Of a DNA stretch of 64,000 nt, positions 63,055 through 64,000 are shown one piece after another. Source of the stretch: Phallusia mammillata. Lineage: Eukaryota; Chordata; Ascidiacea; Phlebobranchia; Ascidiidae. Position numbers and translations under genes: made by a program. Under the pieces are notes generated by a model that worked only from the letters and a program-made list of their open reading frames with translations, was not told the DNA's origin and made no database searches. The stretch lies in assembly GCA_003260075.1 (NCBI GenBank), contig QLIY01000468.1:1-64000 (forward strand). Direction: 5' to 3'. The first letter of the stretch is position 1. Each line of letters starts with the position of its first letter.

Positions 63055-63625
63055 CTGCCCAAATTTGGACATATGTTAGTTATCAACCTGAACTTGATTC
63101 TTTAGAAGTTTGACCCCGAATGACCCAGAGGTTCACCCACAGGCCCCCGAAACGTAAATGTGTCTAACGCTCGTTTGGTCAGGAAAGACACTGTAGGCAG
63201 AAGTACCAAGAGAGTAACTCACTGGTTTACGATAGCGGGAGGGCTCAGCTTGACGTCGGACAGACGTTTTACGAGACGTCGTTTCAGTGATTAGAAATCA
63301 GCTGTTTTGCACAACAATGCTATGTCGTTTATTAAGTTATCACTCACATTTTTAGTTTTGTGAAGGTTTTACACCTATGACGTGATTTAAACCTAATAAC
63401 CGTGCTTCGGTCTAAAAATTTGTCCTTAAGAATCTAAAAATCACCACAACATTTGTTTACTGTAAATCTGCACAAACGCGCGTATGGGGACCCATTTGTT
63501 TTTGTTTACAAAAACAATCATATGTGTAGATCAAATGATGTGTATAGTAAATTGGTAAATATCGTATAGAATATATGAAATGGAAGTATAACAGAAAGCC
63601 ACTCTTCTAGTTTTTTTGGAAAACT
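63055..63625. repeat. Dispersed repeat, copy 2, inverted relative to 10.4-11.7 kb
   Basis: Reverse complement of the repeat in TADA2A intron 2. It carries a single 158-bp-type unit (63055-63190), the GAGGGCTCAGCTTGACGTCGG block (around 63240), the CGTATGGGGACCCATTTG motif and GTGTAGATCAAATGATG. It lacks the array expansion and the internal insertion of copy 1. Confidence 0.75.
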
Positions 63626-63878
63626 TGACAACAGGGCAAATACAGGTGGAAATCATAGCAAAAGGCGCCAAATCTATATCTTGATCACAGCGTACCGCTG
63701 TTCCTCTATGAGTTTGTCCATTTCTAGACAAGTGTGGTTTGCCCCACGTCACTAAGGTTGCCCCTTTTAATACATGCGGATCAGTAATCGTTGATTGGTT
63801 GTGCACGGGGCATTCTGGAACACATTGTATTTCTGTTTTTAAACTGGTGGATGTTTTGGTCGTAACAGCGTATGGCTT
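63626..63878 (-). CDS. Possible exon of an unidentified Cys-containing protein
   Basis: After a plausible acceptor (GATCCCTAG at 63879-63887) the minus strand reads KPYAVTTKTSTSLKTEIQCV, PECPVHNQ, GATLVTWGKPHLSRNGQTHR and AVRCDQDIDL with a few Cys spaced like a sushi/CCP module. The reading runs into the dispersed repeat, so its 3' border is unclear. It could be a diverged extracellular-domain exon or chance. Confidence 0.3.
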
Positions 63879-64000
63879 CTAGGGATCAGGCCATCTTAGA
63901 ACCCTTCGATACGGTTCACTTGGTAAGGGTATAGCAGTAACTTAAACAACTTCACTTTGTTGAAGTTTAAGCCCTTGTGGCTTTAGTGGCGTGGTTTGTG

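Overview
This is a eukaryotic, intron-rich, AT-rich window with five protein-coding genes, all on the minus strand. In transcription order they are: a 7TM receptor-like gene, PPP4C, a roughly 41 kb smoothelin gene, TADA2A and MAP2K5. A chordate smoothelin with three smoothelin repeats plus a CH domain, introns of mostly moderate size, and a dense load of small hAT-like MITEs suggest an invertebrate chordate, most likely a tunicate of the Ciona type. That organism call is inference from gene content; nothing in the sequence proves it.

Layout. 1-1.9 kb: 5' part of a non-LTR retrotransposon (ORF1 plus the endonuclease part of ORF2, cut by the window edge). 2.36-5.12 kb: MAP2K5 (MEK5), 5 exons. 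6.44-13.18 kb: TADA2A, 10 exons, its introns filled with MITEs, a 158-bp tandem array and a GC-rich minisatellite. 14.26-55.5 kb: smoothelin, about 21 exons. I joined these by hand, and every junction keeps frame (1805 or 1834 codons before the stop in the two full-length forms). 56.69-60.00 kb: PPP4C, 7 exons, 307 aa. 60.53-61.46 kb: an intronless 7TM protein broken by one frameshift. 61.5-64 kb: a MITE, an inverted copy of the repeat also present in TADA2A intron 2, and a possible exon of a further gene.

Most notable points. (1) The smoothelin gene carries two mutually exclusive last exons. Each supplies its own C-terminal half of the CH domain: one resembles vertebrate smoothelin (PDWKC.YTYI.EFY), the other resembles the smoothelin-like type (PDSKCVFTYVQSLYN). 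(2) The same gene has three candidate coding starts, giving a long, a middle and a short form, which recalls the long and short vertebrate smoothelins. (3) A 137-bp MITE sits exactly on the 5' splice site of PPP4C exon 3, and its 8-bp target duplication regenerates the splice site on both sides. (4) A 327-bp near-perfect inverted repeat lies in a smoothelin intron and is built from two copies of that same MITE family.

How the genes relate: they share a strand but no pathway. MAP2K5 is a MAP-kinase kinase, TADA2A a histone acetyltransferase adaptor, PPP4C a Ser/Thr phosphatase catalytic subunit, and smoothelin a contractile cytoskeleton protein. The spacings (about 0.5-1.3 kb between coding ends) do not show a tight operon. 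Exon borders were placed by GT/AG, reading phase and recall of the vertebrate proteins; no cDNA was available.
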